Source of the DNA: Avena insularis
Taxonomy: Eukaryota > Streptophyta > Magnoliopsida > Poales > Poaceae
Assembly (NCBI GenBank): GCA_023614405.1
Contig: CM042688.1
Span: 444,778,028 to 444,842,027, forward strand
DNA: 64,000 bases
Direction: 5' to 3'
Positions 1 through 11,800 of the stretch are shown here, in pieces (the stretch's first letter is position 1; every line of letters starts with the position of its first letter). Made by a program: the position numbers and the translations under genes. A model generated the notes under the pieces. The model saw only the letters and a list, made by a program, of their open reading frames with translations, was not told where the DNA came from and ran no database searches.

Positions 1-512
1 CATGCAATGACACCGGTGGATCCACGTGTGGTTCATGAGAAGAACACACATCCAATGACACTGGTAGAACCTTATGTGGTTCATGATAAGAACAGACATG
101 CAGTGACACTAGGTGTGGTTCATGAAAAGAACACACATGCAATGATACTGGGTGTGTTCATGAAAAGAACAGACATGCAATGACACTGGTGGATCCGTAT
201 GTGGTTCATGAAAAGAATAGACATGCGATGACACTGGTGGATACTTATGTGGTTTGTTTAGAAGAACACACATGCAATGACACTGGGCATGGTTCATGAA
301 AAGAACAGACATGCAATGATACTGGTGGATCCTTATGTGCTTTGTTTAGAGGAACAGACATGCAATGACACTGGTGGATCCACGTGTGGTTCATGAGAAG
401 AACACACATCCAATGACACTGGTAGATCCTTATATGGTTTATGAAAAGAACTGACATGCAGTGACACTGGGTGTGGTTCCTGAAAAGAGCAAACATGCAC
501 TGACACTGGTGT
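1..512 (+). repeat. Satellite array, left segment
   Basis: Tandem monomers of 39, 48 and 49 bp that share the opening CATGCAATGACACTGG and, in most, the core GTGGTTCATGAAAAGAAC. This segment is cut off by the Tat element at the end of a monomer word CTGGTGT. Its first ~440 bases are nearly identical to 36958-37397, so it is a block copy of a part of the main array. Frames open through it are by-products of monomer length and are not annotated as genes. Confidence 0.95.
508..512. other. Target-site duplication GGTGT, left copy (Tat element)
   Basis: GGTGT directly precedes the LTR start TGTTGGGG and recurs at 13096-13100 right after the 3' LTR. An unbroken satellite monomer reads CTGGGTGTGGTTC, so removing the element and one GGTGT rebuilds a normal monomer. 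Confidence 0.9.
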
Positions 513-1018
513 TGTTGGGGATATACTTTCCGGGTATCCTCACAGTTCCTCACTGACCAGGGTGGCCCACATCGGGTTAGAGCTTTGCTTCATGGGCGTC
601 CCAGTCAGGGAGAAAGATGGAGTCCAATCCGGCTACGGGAAGGCCCAGAAGACTTACCGACTTAGGACCATAATGTTACTTGTAGTTCAACATGTACTCT
701 GTAACCGACTCTTAGTCGTAGCCATATAGATCTCTCCTATAAACCCTAGGCCGGATATCTATATAAGCCGTCCTAGGGAGAGCCTTTAGGGCACCCAATA
801 CTTTAGACCATCAACTCAAGACAAAGCGAAACCTTGTAACCCATATTCGCTCGCCAGACATCGATTGCTAGCAGGAGTAGGATCCGTCCAAAGCCGGCGG
901 ATTCGAACTTGGGTAAACTTGTGTGCTCACCGTCTCGGAACACCATACGTCTCACACCCCTCTCTTTCGCACGCCTCGAGGACCCCCTCGTGGCATACTT
1001 GTCATTAATCCGACGACA
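513..1018 (+). repeat. 5' LTR of the Tat element
   Basis: Starts TGTTGGGG and ends GACA, matching 12586-13095 along its whole length. It holds a TATA-type promoter near 760-766 inside an inverted repeat. The two LTRs differ most at 850-890 (short indels) and by scattered substitutions elsewhere. Confidence 0.93.
744..778 (+). promoter_or_regulatory. LTR promoter: TATA box inside an inverted repeat
   Basis: TATATAA at 760-766 is the likely RNA polymerase II TATA box. It is bracketed by CCCTAGG (744-750) and CCTAGGG (772-778). The 3' LTR copy at 12817-12851 keeps a longer perfect 10-bp pair around the same box. Promoter role is inferred from position and sequence. Confidence 0.6.
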
Positions 1019-1177
1019 GTTGGTTCCTACCATGGGGCAAGTGAGCTTCGGATCTATGTTCCGAGCGGAATCTGCAAGAATCGGAATCAGCGAGACTATC
1101 GCCGTCGGTCGCATCCTCTACGCCAGCGACGTCCCTCTCATCGTTCTCGAGAGACTTGGATTCCGGCAAGGGAGGCC
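1019..1177 (+). other. Tat element leader with candidate primer-binding site
   Basis: Untranslated leader between the 5' LTR and gag. A primer-binding site must begin with TGG, the complement of tRNA CCA, and TGG stands at 1021-1023, two bases after the LTR. The following bases do not match the common initiator-Met primer site and I cannot assign the tRNA. Confidence 0.4.
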
Positions 1178-3984
1178 ATGACTGCCTACACAATCATGTC
1201 TTTTGGCGATATCGATGTTTACATCGGTTTCGCTGAACCTGCCAAACCCACCCCAGCGGTGATGATAGAGGCAGAAGAATTTTCTGGGTCCCCTTTCTCC
1301 GCGGAGGCGGCAGAGTTCCAGATCTCAGAAAATCCTAATCCCACCCAGCCCGCACCAGTTACGGAGATAGTGGAGAAACCCGAACCTGAAGAAGACCTAG
1401 CGGTCAATGTCGAATCTGGAGTGGATCTCCCCGGAGGAGCCGAATGCCAGATCGACCCACCCTTAGAATTCGAAATCCAGGAGGAGCATATCAACGACAC
1501 TGATTCTGGCGCTGATAATGCCGGAACAGACAGGCCTTTCCTAAGGTACACACTACGACGTATGATACTGCAAGGCGAAAGCGCAGATGCAATCCTTGAG
1601 ACCATCAAAAGTTTCGATATGGCTGATCACGAAAGCCGCAGGTACCTCAGGAAGCACGCGTCACACTTCGTCGGATACGTGGGATCTGGATCCGGCTCTG
1701 CCGATGCTGGAGAAAACACCGACTCGGTGCTGGAGGCAATCAGAACAAACACCGACGTACCCGCATCCTCGGATGAGTCGATGACATCAGCAGATTTCTA
1801 AAAGTTCTCCGCAGAATATGAAGAGGAGTATAACTCCAAAGCTGCAGAAGAAGGAGAAGCCATGGATGAAGGATCTGGGGAACACTCTCCCAAAACGCAG
1901 GATAACATGGACGTCGGAGATAATCCCGAGGTCCAGATGTCCGAAAGTACCGATCAGAGCCTGACTCCGGGAAACGGACCCAAAGTCGTCTTTGCTACCG
2001 GCGCTGCCAAGAAGGCAAAGAAGAAGAACAAGAAAAACAAGACCCCGGCAAAAGACCCTCTGACAGAGGAGGTGATTGCCGAGGAATACGAAGAAGACTC
2101 GGATGCAACACTTATCCCAGACGAGCTGAAAAAAGAACCATCGGTGATTGGACACGTGATCACTAAAGGTGCGCGTAAACTAATCGATACCGCATTAACC
2201 ACACCTATCCCTACAGCTGCAGAACTTACTGCAGATGAGCTGGATGAAAGGGTCCAAGCCCTAGAAGCATGTCGTCAACAACTCCTCGATGAAGCTAAAA
2301 ACATCGAGGTGGAGAAGAAACGCATGTCGAACAAGGAGTACATGTCTCGTCTGCATCAGAAGACACGAAAGCGTCACATAGATGATAACCAATTCCCACG
2401 TGTCTGTGTCGTCCTTTTTGGAGATGAGATGGGGAAGCCACGGAAAGATAGCAATGGAGATTGGGTATACCCAACGCCAGTACAAAATACCATGGCAGCC
2501 CGAGAAATTCTATCGGCTAATCCAGGACCAGAGGAGATCTGTTTGGGTATCAGGCTACTCAACATGGGACTGGAGCAGTAAAAGGTCACCCTGTCCGGAA
2601 GTCAAAAACTGGTCTCAGATGCTGACCAATGTCGCACAGATCCGGCATGGGCTGGCGTAAGATCCCATTACGTCTGGGCACAATATCATGACCCCGAACG
2701 CAGGGAAGGCAACTATTCAAGAACCGGATCTTCAGGACAGCATCACAAAACTTCGCGTAACTGGAGCAACGTCGCCCCAGCGGCCAAGAAAGACGCCATC
2801 GCTGCCTTGAATCCGATGAACCATCCCGGCGAGAATCTAAAGATCGAAGGGGCAAAGATAAAGAGAAACGTCGGGAGGAGGACCGTCAGAGAATGCCACC
2901 TCCTAGACATGAGAACTGTCCGGCTGAGCCTCACCATGGTGGGAACGACGGACAAAGAAACGACGGAAACCATGCCGATACAAGCCGGCAGGGGGCTCGT
3001 CGTAGTCAAGCTGCTCCACCCTCTCCGCCATACAGTCATCACAACGGCTCCCATGGAGGCCAAGGAGGACGACATGGCGGAGGAGGTGGTGGCAGAAGCC
3101 GAAGTCCGGCTCCACGGCACCGCAGCCACAGCGGACATTCGGGACGATCTCTATCCCCGAACGACGCAAGGCACACGATCAACTCCAACATAGAGGCTCG
3201 ACGCTATGAAAACAATGACGTGTACATGGGCCCAAAGTGCTTCGGTCCATGCATCAGAGCTACAAAATTTCCGGAAGGATTTGCTATCTCAAGACATATC
3301 CTAGCCTACGACGACATTGCTCGGCCAAACACCTGGTTACAGGATTTCTTCCAAGCTTGCTGCATCGCCAAAGGCGGAAACAGCCTGGTCGCAACCCGAT
3401 ATCTCCCACTTATGTTGCGGAAGACGGGACGATCATGGCTCAATGAACTTCCGACAAACACCATCCATAACTGGTATGATTTACAAAGCGCGTTCTTTCG
3501 GAATTTCGAAGGCACATATTGGAGGCCCTGTACGGTTGGAGACCTATAGCATTGCACCCAAAAAGCCGGAGAAACTTGCCAGGATTACCTCGGACGATGG
3601 ATCGACACCAAGAACTCCTGCAAAGGAGTAAATGATCAAACTGCGATTGAAGCTTTCATCGCAAGTCTCCCTATTGGTTTACTACGCCATCGCTTGAAGT
3701 GTGACAAGGTTACCGATTTGGGAGAGATGATAGAAACAGCGAGCAAGTATGTAGATGGTGACGATGATGCAGAAGGACTACTCAATGCCCTAGCTGTGGC
3801 TCAGTCGGCAAAACAACCAAAGCAACAAGCTCGGAAGCACAAAAACACCTCGAAAGAAAACCCAACACGGAAACATCGGTTGTCACTACTGTTTTCGGGT
3901 CTGGAGGACGAGGAGGACGTGGCGGAGGCTGCGGGCGTGGCCGTGGGACATCAAGGGTCCAAGGTAGAGGAGAACAACAACTAG
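1178..3984 (+). pseudogene. gag: gag polyprotein of the Tat element (broken)
   Basis: The structural protein that would package element RNA. The ATG at 1178 is chosen because upstream codons in the frame fall in the leader. The first third is acidic (many Glu/Asp, near 1250-1500) and is followed by a Lys-rich run (2010-2045), a charged helical stretch (about 2240-2360) and a Gly/His/Arg/Ser-rich linker (2935-3150). The conserved capsid region follows at about 3230-3720, including the FPEGF and TWLQDFF motifs. In-frame stops stand at 1799 (TAA), 2579 (TAA) and 3547 (TAG). The reading frame changes near 2845 and again near 3880, where a Gly/Arg-rich tail leads into a Cys/His cluster just before the protease. 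Assignment to gag is firm; exact ends are not. Confidence 0.85.
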
Positions 3985-4025
3985 GCAAAACCTACTCTTG
4001 GGCCGACATTTCCAATAACCCATGT

Positions 4026-4871
4026 GTGCATCACCTAGACGCTAATGGGGGCTCGTCCCACACCAACGCTGAATGTTGTTTCAATGACGACATCAAAAGA
4101 GATGACACCGCGGGCTACAAAGCTAAGCGGAAGAAGGGAAAGAAAAATTCCGAAAAAGACAAGGAGACCAAGGAAGATTCCTACATGGAGGAAGCTGATG
4201 CTTCAAATCCCAAGTCGGAAGGGAAGAAGACTTTTCCCACCAAGAAGGACACTTATGTCACCTTTCTCGGATCTCAACAAGCAAAGGTCAAGAAAGCAGT
4301 TCTACACGAGCTCAATGCAACAGTTCCGGCTGTCCCCCAGTATTTGGACTGGTCGGAAGCGGCAATCACGTTTGACCGTGATGATCATCCGCCTAAGTTA
4401 CACAGGCGAGGAAAATATGCCTTAATCGTCAACCCACTTATTGACGGTTATGGTTTCTCCAAGACCCTAATGGACGGTGGTAGCAGCATCAATATTCTCT
4501 ATGTCGAAACACTACGCCAGATGAAGATGTTGGATTCCCAGCTAAACCATAGCTCTGTGATTTTTCACGGAGTTGTCCCAGGAAGACAAGCTAATTCCCT
4601 AGGAGAGATCACTTTGGATGTTACCTTTGGAACTCCAAAGAATTATCGGACGGAGGCACTTTCCTTCGAAGTGGTCCCGTTCAAGAGCGCATACCACGCT
4701 ATATTCGGATGTCCGGCTTACTGTGCTTTTATGGCTCGTCCATGTTACATTTACAATATGATGAAAATTCCAGGTCCCAACAGCGTGATCACCATCAGGG
4801 GAGACCCAAAGAAAGATCGAGAGTGCGAGGATGGAAATGCCGCCTTTGCTGAAGCCGTGCTGCATGCCTAG
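4026..4871 (+). pseudogene. Aspartic protease region of the Tat element
   Basis: Continues the shifted frame of the gag tail. The start has a Cys/His array (Cys and His-His near 4020-4032, His at 4059, Cys-Cys near 4074) resembling the single zinc knuckle of Tat gag, then a long Lys/Glu-rich linker, then the protease. The active site reads LMDGGSS with the catalytic Asp at 4473-4475; Tat elements commonly have DGGSS where other gypsy elements have DTGAS. A downstream FGCPAY motif fits the C-terminal half of these proteases. The frame ends at a TAG (4869-4871). 4872-4977 continues the pol linker but is interrupted by stops. This is the longest open protease frame in the window, yet useless without an intact gag-pol frame. 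Confidence 0.82.
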
Positions 4872-4977
4872 GAGTACCAGGAGATCAAGAAGAGCATAGA
4901 TCCGTCCTAGTTGCGCAACAAATAAGGAGGTTACCAAGCCAAATCCGGAGTTCAAGGCATCAGAAGAGACGAAGAAA

Positions 4978-6047
4978 GCACCGTGGAAGGATGATGACCC
5001 CTCCAAGGTGACCCAGATAGGCGTAGTCCTAGATAGCACATAGGAAAGCGCGCACGTCAAGTTCCTCCAAGCAAATCAAGATATATTCGCATGGCAGCCA
5101 TCTGACATGACCGGAGTACCTAGGGAACTTGCCGAGCACTCTCTAAATGTAAAACCGAACTCTAAACCCGTCAAACAGTCTTTACGACGGTTTGGTGACA
5201 AAAAGCGTAAGGCAATAGCTAAGGAACTAGCACGGCTCGAGTTAGCCGGATTCATAGAAGAGGTCATCCACACTGAGTGGTCGGCCAATCCTGTAATGGT
5301 CCCTAAAAAGTACACCACTGATTTAAGGATGTGTGTTGATTATACTGCCTTGAACAAGGCTTGTCCAAAAGATCCGTTCGCTCTGCCTATAATTGATCAA
5401 GTTATCGATTCTACGGCAGGCTCGGAACTCCTCTATTTTCTCGACGCATATTCCGGTTACCACCAAATCCGGATGAAGGAATCTGACAAAGTCAAAACTT
5501 CATTCATAACCCCCTTCGGAACCTTCTGTTTTGTTACGATGCCCTTTGGGCTGAAGAACGCAGGAGCTACGTACCAGCGCACGGTATAGTGTTGCCTCCA
5601 CGACCAACTCGGACGCAATGTACATCCATACGTGGATGATATCGCGGTGATGTCCAAAAAGAAGGAAACACTCATTTCCGACTTGGAATAAACGTTCGCC
5701 AATCTACGAAAATACAACATCATGCTTAACCCGAATTAATGCTTCTTTGGAATACCAGCTGGAAAATTGTTAGGTTCATCGTGTCTCAAAGAGGCATAGA
5801 GGTGAACCGCGACAAAATCAAGGCTATACTCAATATTTCTAGGCCAACTCGCCTGAAGGACGTACAAAAATTAACTGGTTGCATTGCTGCGGTCAGTCGA
5901 TTTGTAAGCCAGCTTGGTGAAAGAGCTGCACCATTATACAAACTCCTGAAGAAGACCAAGGATTTTGTCTGGACTGATGAAGCTGAAGCTATACTACAAG
6001 ACCTGAAGAAAGTACTCTCATCTGCTCCTATCCTTGCGATTGCGTAA
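4978..6047 (+). pseudogene. pol: Reverse transcriptase of the Tat element (broken)
   Basis: Copies element RNA into DNA. The linker before the RT motifs (VPRELAEHSLNV at 5116-5151) is typical of Tat pol. The RT domain follows with LDAYSGYHQI, MPFGLKNAGATYQ, and the catalytic YVDD at 5629-5640, so the polymerase Asp pair is present. In-frame stops stand at 5041 (TAG), 5587 (TAG), 5689 (TAA) and 5737 (TAA), and a one-base loss near 5770 moves the frame. After that the thumb/connection part (LTGCIAAVSRF) is readable to a TAA at 6045-6047. Confidence 0.9.
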
Positions 6048-6059
6048 CCTCGAGAACCG

Positions 6060-6953
6060 ATGTTGCTTTATATTGCTGCAACAAATAAGGTCGTTAGTAT
6101 CGTCATGGTGGTGGAGAGACCAGAGGAAAATCAGGAACACTTGGTGCAGCGTCCGACGTACTTCATCAGCGAGGTCTTGACAGAATCAAAACAGCGATAT
6201 CCGTACTATCAAAAGTTGGCTTACGGTGTTTTCCTAGCATCTCGTAAGTTGCGACACTATTTTCAGGAGCACCGAATTACCGTGGTGAGCAAAGCTCCCA
6301 TGAGAGACATAATCAACAACAGCGACGCCACAGGACGTGTCGCCAAATGGGGCATAGAGCTCTCAGCTTTCGATATTTTGTATAAACCTCGGACAACAAT
6401 CAAATCCCAGATCCTTGCTAACTTTGTCGCTGATTGGACAGAGACGAAGGAGAACATGGTCCTCCCTAAGTTGGAATACTGGACCCTCTTTTTCGATGGG
6501 TCTAAGGCTCGAGGGGGCTCGGGGGCTGGCGTGGTGCTCAAATCACCCCAAGGAGATAAACTATTATACGTGTTGCAGATCCACTTCACAGCGACAAACA
6601 ATATTGCTGAGTATGAAGCACTGCTGCATGGAATCCGGATTGCCAAGGATATTGGCATCCGGCGTTTGATGTGTTACGGAGATTTGGATCTTGTTGCTCA
6701 GCAGGTCTCGGATAATTGTAATGCAAATAAGCACATGGCAGCATATAAAGCTGTCGTGGATGATCTATCTAAATCGTTCGAAGGGTTTGAAGTTCAACAC
6801 ATCCCTCAAGCAGAAAATGAGGAAGCAGATGCACTATCTCGAATAGGCTCTGCGCAGAAAGAGGTCCCGGATGGCGCATTTTTAGAGCACCTCAAGGTTC
6901 CCTCGATAAAGGGAGTAGATGAGGAATATCCAACCAATCCGACTCACCTTTAA
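6060..6953 (+). pseudogene. pol: Tandem RNase H domains of the Tat element
   Basis: Same frame as the RT tail, separated from it only by the TAA at 6045-6047, and open for 297 codons, the best preserved part of pol. The first half (about 6060-6440) matches the original gypsy RNase H by its YPYYQKLAYGVFLASRKL region but lacks the first catalytic Asp, which is usual for the Tat lineage. The second half (about 6480-6860) is the additional, archaeal-like RNase H: Asp in FFDGSK, Glu in AEYEALLHG, Asp in CYGDLDLV and Asp in EADALSR, so all four acidic residues are present. This dual arrangement is the strongest single evidence for the lineage. The region ends at TAA 6951-6953. Confidence 0.9.
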
Positions 6954-6959
6954 TAGCAG

Positions 6960-8262
6960 TTCTGGCTGTAATTCCCAGCTGGACTCAACCCTACCTCGAT
7001 TATTTGGTAGATGACAAATTACCCGAAGACGAGGTGCTGAGCCGGCAGATTATCCGACGAGCAAAAGCCTATACTATTGTTAAATGTGAGCTCCATAAAC
7101 GGAGTGTTTCTGGGGGTTTTCGGCGCTGTGTATCTCCAGAAGAAGGAGTGGAAATCTTAAGGGAAATCCACGAAGGCGAGTGTGGTCACCACGCTGTAGC
7201 CAAATATTTAGTGGCAAAAGCTTTTCGACATGGATTTTAAACTTACAGCTCGAGCGGATGCCGAACGATTAGTCCAGACATGCAAAGGCTGCCAAAAGTA
7301 CGCCAAGCAAGCTCATGTTCCGGCTGATCAGCTGCGAACAATACCTATAACATGGCCTTTCGCGGTCTGGGGGCTTGATATGGTAGGACCCTTTAAACGA
7401 TCCAAGTGGATTTACCCACCTCTTAGTGATGGTGGATAAATTCACCAAGTGGATCGAGGCTAAACCTGTCGCTAGTTGAGATGGAGCAACAGCCAAAAGA
7501 TTTGTCGAGGATGTTATAATCCGGTATGGTTATCCGCATAGCATTATCACGGACAACGGGAGTAACTTTTCTATGGGAGAACTGGCTGAATTCTGCGATG
7601 AGCAAAATATCCAGCTTGACATTGTGTCAGTCGCACATCCACAGGCTAACGGACAAGTCGAAATAGCAAATGGTTTAATTCTACAAGGACTAAAACCAAG
7701 ACTCGGAGCACCACTATGACATGCTCCGGGGGATTGGGAAGAGGAACTACCCTCTATAATTTGGAGTTTACGAACAACTCCAAACAGGTCAACAGTATAC
7801 ACACCTTTCTTCTTGGTCTATGGCGTATAAGTAGTTCTTCCTAGTGATTTAATTCATACTTCTCCTAGAGTGGCCGCGTATATCGAAGAGGATGCCAAGA
7901 TTTCTCGACAAAATGATCTTGACTTAGTCGAAGAAGTTCGCGTCATTGCTGAAATAAGATCTACAACCTATCAGCAGAAGTTACGCAAGTATCATAGCCA
8001 GAGAGTCCGAAATAGATCTTTCAATAAAGGTGATTTGGTTCTCCGGCTTGTGCAACAAAGAAAGCACAAACTTTCCCCAGTATGGGAAGGGCCCTTTTTA
8101 GTTAGTCGAGTATTGCACAATGGATCGTACTACTTAACTGACATGAGGCCAGTCAAAGAAAGACCTGCTACTAAGAAGAGAAAGAGAGCTGGAGGCAGTA
8201 CAAATCCGGATGAGTTAGACAGACCATGGAATATTGCTCAGCTACGTCCCTTTTATTCTTAG
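6960..8262 (+). pseudogene. pol: Integrase of the Tat element (broken)
   Basis: Inserts element DNA into the chromosome. The zinc-binding part has His residues in HEGECGHH (near 7170) and the Cys pair in CKGC (near 7287), but the frame shifts between them near 7235. The catalytic core has Asp at 7377-7379 (GLDMVGPF), Asp at 7552-7554 (TDNGS) and Glu at 7660-7662, the last two separated by 35 residues as in DD35E integrases. Another frame change lies near 7415. In-frame stops stand at 7477 (TGA), 7717 (TGA) and 7828 (TAA). The C-terminal part is open from 7870 to 8262 and holds the LSPVWEGPFLV module. No chromodomain follows. Confidence 0.9.
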
Positions 8263-8846
8263 TTTATCCTTCTTTTTAATCATACATATGTACATGTTAT
8301 GTGAGAAATAAAAGTTTTGGTTGCCTCAAGTTTTTTCTGAGAAGTTCTTAGACCATATTATTTCTGAATGATCATGTCATAGTCGAAAATCCAAGAATGC
8401 TTGAAAGTACTTTATGCTCATGTTCGTTCTGGTCTAGATTTCCGATTCTAAAAAGTGCTACCTTCGGGTATAACTCTAAAAATTTCTAGTCTTTACTTTG
8501 GTTATTTATCTGATTGCCGGATGCGGGCATTTTTCGAGTAGTGAATTGTTGGTATTGGAAGCCGGCTTTGTTTTCGAGTTTAAACTGGTTTAGCAATTGA
8601 GCTCCGTTGCTCGGCAAAGTTTCCGGCTGAAGGTTTAGCCGGCTCACGAAAGGGACAAGGCGGAAAGCCAGATAAACGATAAGTCGAGACGAAAAATATA
8701 AGTGCTTGTGTAAACATTTCAGGCACGCAAAAATTTCAAAAGTCAAAAGTGCTGAATAGATCAAAAGCTTATCACTTGCAAAAGATAAATAGTACTTATA
8801 TTTATAATCGCATCAGTTTTTCTAGAATAATACATGAATTTCTAGT
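8263..8846 (+). other. Spacer between integrase and the antisense gene
   Basis: AT-rich, no convincing coding frame on either strand. It probably serves as 3' untranslated DNA for pol and for the converging antisense gene, which ends at 8847. Confidence 0.6.
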
Positions 8847-11800
8847 CTATGATGCATGAGGAGATGAAGGATCTACTGGCTCGCTGGTCACTCCGCCTTG
8901 ATATCGTTCCGAGATATCCGCATCCAAGTTGGTGCATTCATTGTCGAAAACTTCTTTGGCTTCTTCTGCAAGAGGAGGCGGAGTATCCACGCGGGTGAAG
9001 AAGGGGATCTCGTAGCTGGTCAGTTCAGCTACGTGGCACCCGTATCTGGCGCAGGAGTCCATGATGGCTTGAAGGTCCTGCTCCTGGCCGTCTTCGTCTA
9101 CCATGCAGTACCCTTTAGTCACTTGCCATATTTCCATGTTTCCATGGTGGCTCATGACCATGGAGAGAGCGTTCTACGCAGCAGTCCGCGCGTAGGACAT
9201 GTTCCAGTCCCGAATAAGCTGCGGCATCTCCTTGGCCCTGTCCCGCACGTCAAAATCCGACATGCTTGGCATGTCCAGAATCCTGAGAGACTCGCCAATG
9301 TCCTCAAGGGACTGGCGGTAGTCATGAAGAAGATCACCGACTTGGGTAAGCCGGTGGGTGCGGGGCTCGGACGAGGAAGAGTCCGTCAACTTCAGAGGAC
9401 CTATACATCAAAATAAAGTTAAGAAAAAACCGACATTGATAAAAGTCGAAGAAAAGATAAAGTCAGAGAGGTGGAACGTACCAAAAATGACGTCGTCAAT
9501 CTCGGTCTTCTCCTCCCGGAGACTCTGGAGTTCAGCCCGGAGCGCCTGGGATATGTCCTTCTCTCTGCCAAGATCATTCTTGAGGTCCGAGATTACTTTA
9601 TCTTGAGCGGAAATCTCGCGGTCGCGCTCTTCAGTGGCCATGGAGGAGGATTCCACGACTTGAGCTATGCTCGTTTCATGATCCGCCTTGAGCTTATCCA
9701 GCTCTTGGCGAAGTCCCTTGTTTTCCACCACCAGTGTTTTGAGGTTCTCGGCCTCTTTAATTATAGCGATGGATTGTTTCACCAACGCTATAAGACAAAA
9801 AGAACAACAATTCAGAAAAATTCGACATAGAAAAAGCAAAATACAAGGTTTGAATATCGAAATGTTTACCTTCGGCTTCATCCTTGGATACCTTGAGCTC
9901 AGCATTTTTAAGCCGAAGAGCTTTGATTTCTCTCTGCTTATCACAGACATTGGTCAATAATTCCTGGTTATAGGAACATACTTTCTATAAGTCAGAATAC
10001 CCAAAGTCAGAAAGCTACTTAAGACTCGGGCTAATATTTTGCTAAATATCAGCACGAGCCTTGGGGGCTACACTAGTTCGTTCTTTGGCATCCTAATGAA
10101 AGCATGAACTCGGATTGTATATCCTACTTCATGCTTGGGGGCTATAGGATATGATATAACATAATGTAAAAACAAGATTTGGAATTCTGACTTACATATT
10201 GCTCGCGGGTGAGTTTGTCTAAACCCGCATTGACTTCAGCTGCCACCTTCTCGGTGAGAGTAAGAGGGATCACTGGGGCTGTTGGAAGCTCGCCAGTCCT
10301 GATCCTCTCGTCACGAAGGAGGACTTGAGCGAGAAGGTCAGAGAACTTGACGTCCTCTACTTCTTGCGCCTCCTCTTCGGGGGATAGATGGCTTTTGTCC
10401 AGGACTTGCCTGGCTAGCCGCTGGATCTCCTCTGCAGATTTCTGGGTCAGGCCAAACTTGGCAAGACCCGGATTGTTGAGGAGGTTTTCAGCAAAGACCT
10501 CAGCCGAGGAATCATTACCCGAAGAGGGTTCACCCTTATCTTGACCTGACGCACCCACATCGGCGTCAGTTTGCGACCCAAGGATCGGAGGCTCCATTTG
10601 AGGAGACGGATCTTTTGCAGCATCCGACGAGATAACCGGAATTGCAGAAGGTTGAGGGGCCGAAGTCGGAGGAGCTACGGTAGGCGAAGCTATAGTAAGC
10701 TTCGTCTGGTGTCAGGACTTCAAAGAAATACATTTCCCCTTGCCCTTGATGATTGATTTTGCTCTGATTAGGTAACAAAGTCGGAAACGTTAAATCTCGG
10801 AAAGAAGTTTAAGTAAAGCACAAATACAAAAAAGTTGTGACGGAAAGGATACATCTTCATGACAAGCACCTCCTTTGTGCCAACCGCTACTGTCGTAGCT
10901 TTGCGCTTCTTGAGCGCAAGATCCGACAGTGGAACTACTTCCACCTCCTGAGAGAACTCCGGAGGGTATCCTTCGAGCGGAGCAAGTTTCGACTGGGGGA
11001 TGTCAGCAAGCTGAAAACAAGAAAACATTTCAGTATTGCAATGTAACTCAAAGATAGAAAACACACAAAAGATGTGATGATGAAAGCTTACCGGCACCAT
11101 GGGGTTTTCCGCCGTGTGCATATCCAGAGAAACCTCTGGAATCCGCCTTTCGATCCGCTCCTTGATCAGCCACTTGATTTGGCTTATGTAGCCTTGAGTG
11201 GTGTAGGCCTTGGGGCTGATGCGGAGGGAGTCGGTTAGAGAAGACGTGACGGAGTGCATCAGTCTATCCCTGTGGTACTGAAGTGGCTGGATCCGGCGTG
11301 AGACCCAGCACTGGACCAAGTCGGATCCCTTCAGACCATTGTGCTTGATCAGATATTCGATCCGCCTCTTAGCAAGGATCAGATCATCTGTGAGAGCCGG
11401 AGCAGCCTCGTCCCAGGAAGGCTGGGCCATGGCGGCTCCCTCAACAAAATCCGGCAAAGCAGTATCTTTGCCGGGAGCCAGCATATCCCTATGGTAGAAA
11501 AAAGTGGCTGGCCATTATTTGACCGAGTCACTGGCAGAAATTTTGGGATATGCCCGATCTCGTCTAAGAGAAAAACTAATGGTGCCGGTGATGTAAGGAA
11601 CACCGGCAGTGATGGAATTCCTCCGGACATGAAAGTAAAACCGGAAGAGAAGCATACTCGGCCTAATGCCGAGAAAGCCCTCGCAAAGCGCAGCATATGC
11701 GCTCATTTCTAGAAGAGAATTGGGAGGAAGATTGTGGAGTTGAACTCCATAGTGATCTATCACCTCAGAGAAGAACTCCGAGGGAGGAAAAGACAGACCT

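Noticed and set aside
803..1193. Overlapping small frames around the 5' LTR end of the Tat element
   Set aside because: They span the LTR-leader junction, no motif is seen, and the gag frame that continues past them starts sensibly at 1178.
2743..3193. Opposed frames of 88-131 codons inside gag
   Set aside because: Shadows of the Gly/His/Arg-rich gag linker in other frames; the gag frame alone carries recognisable sequence.
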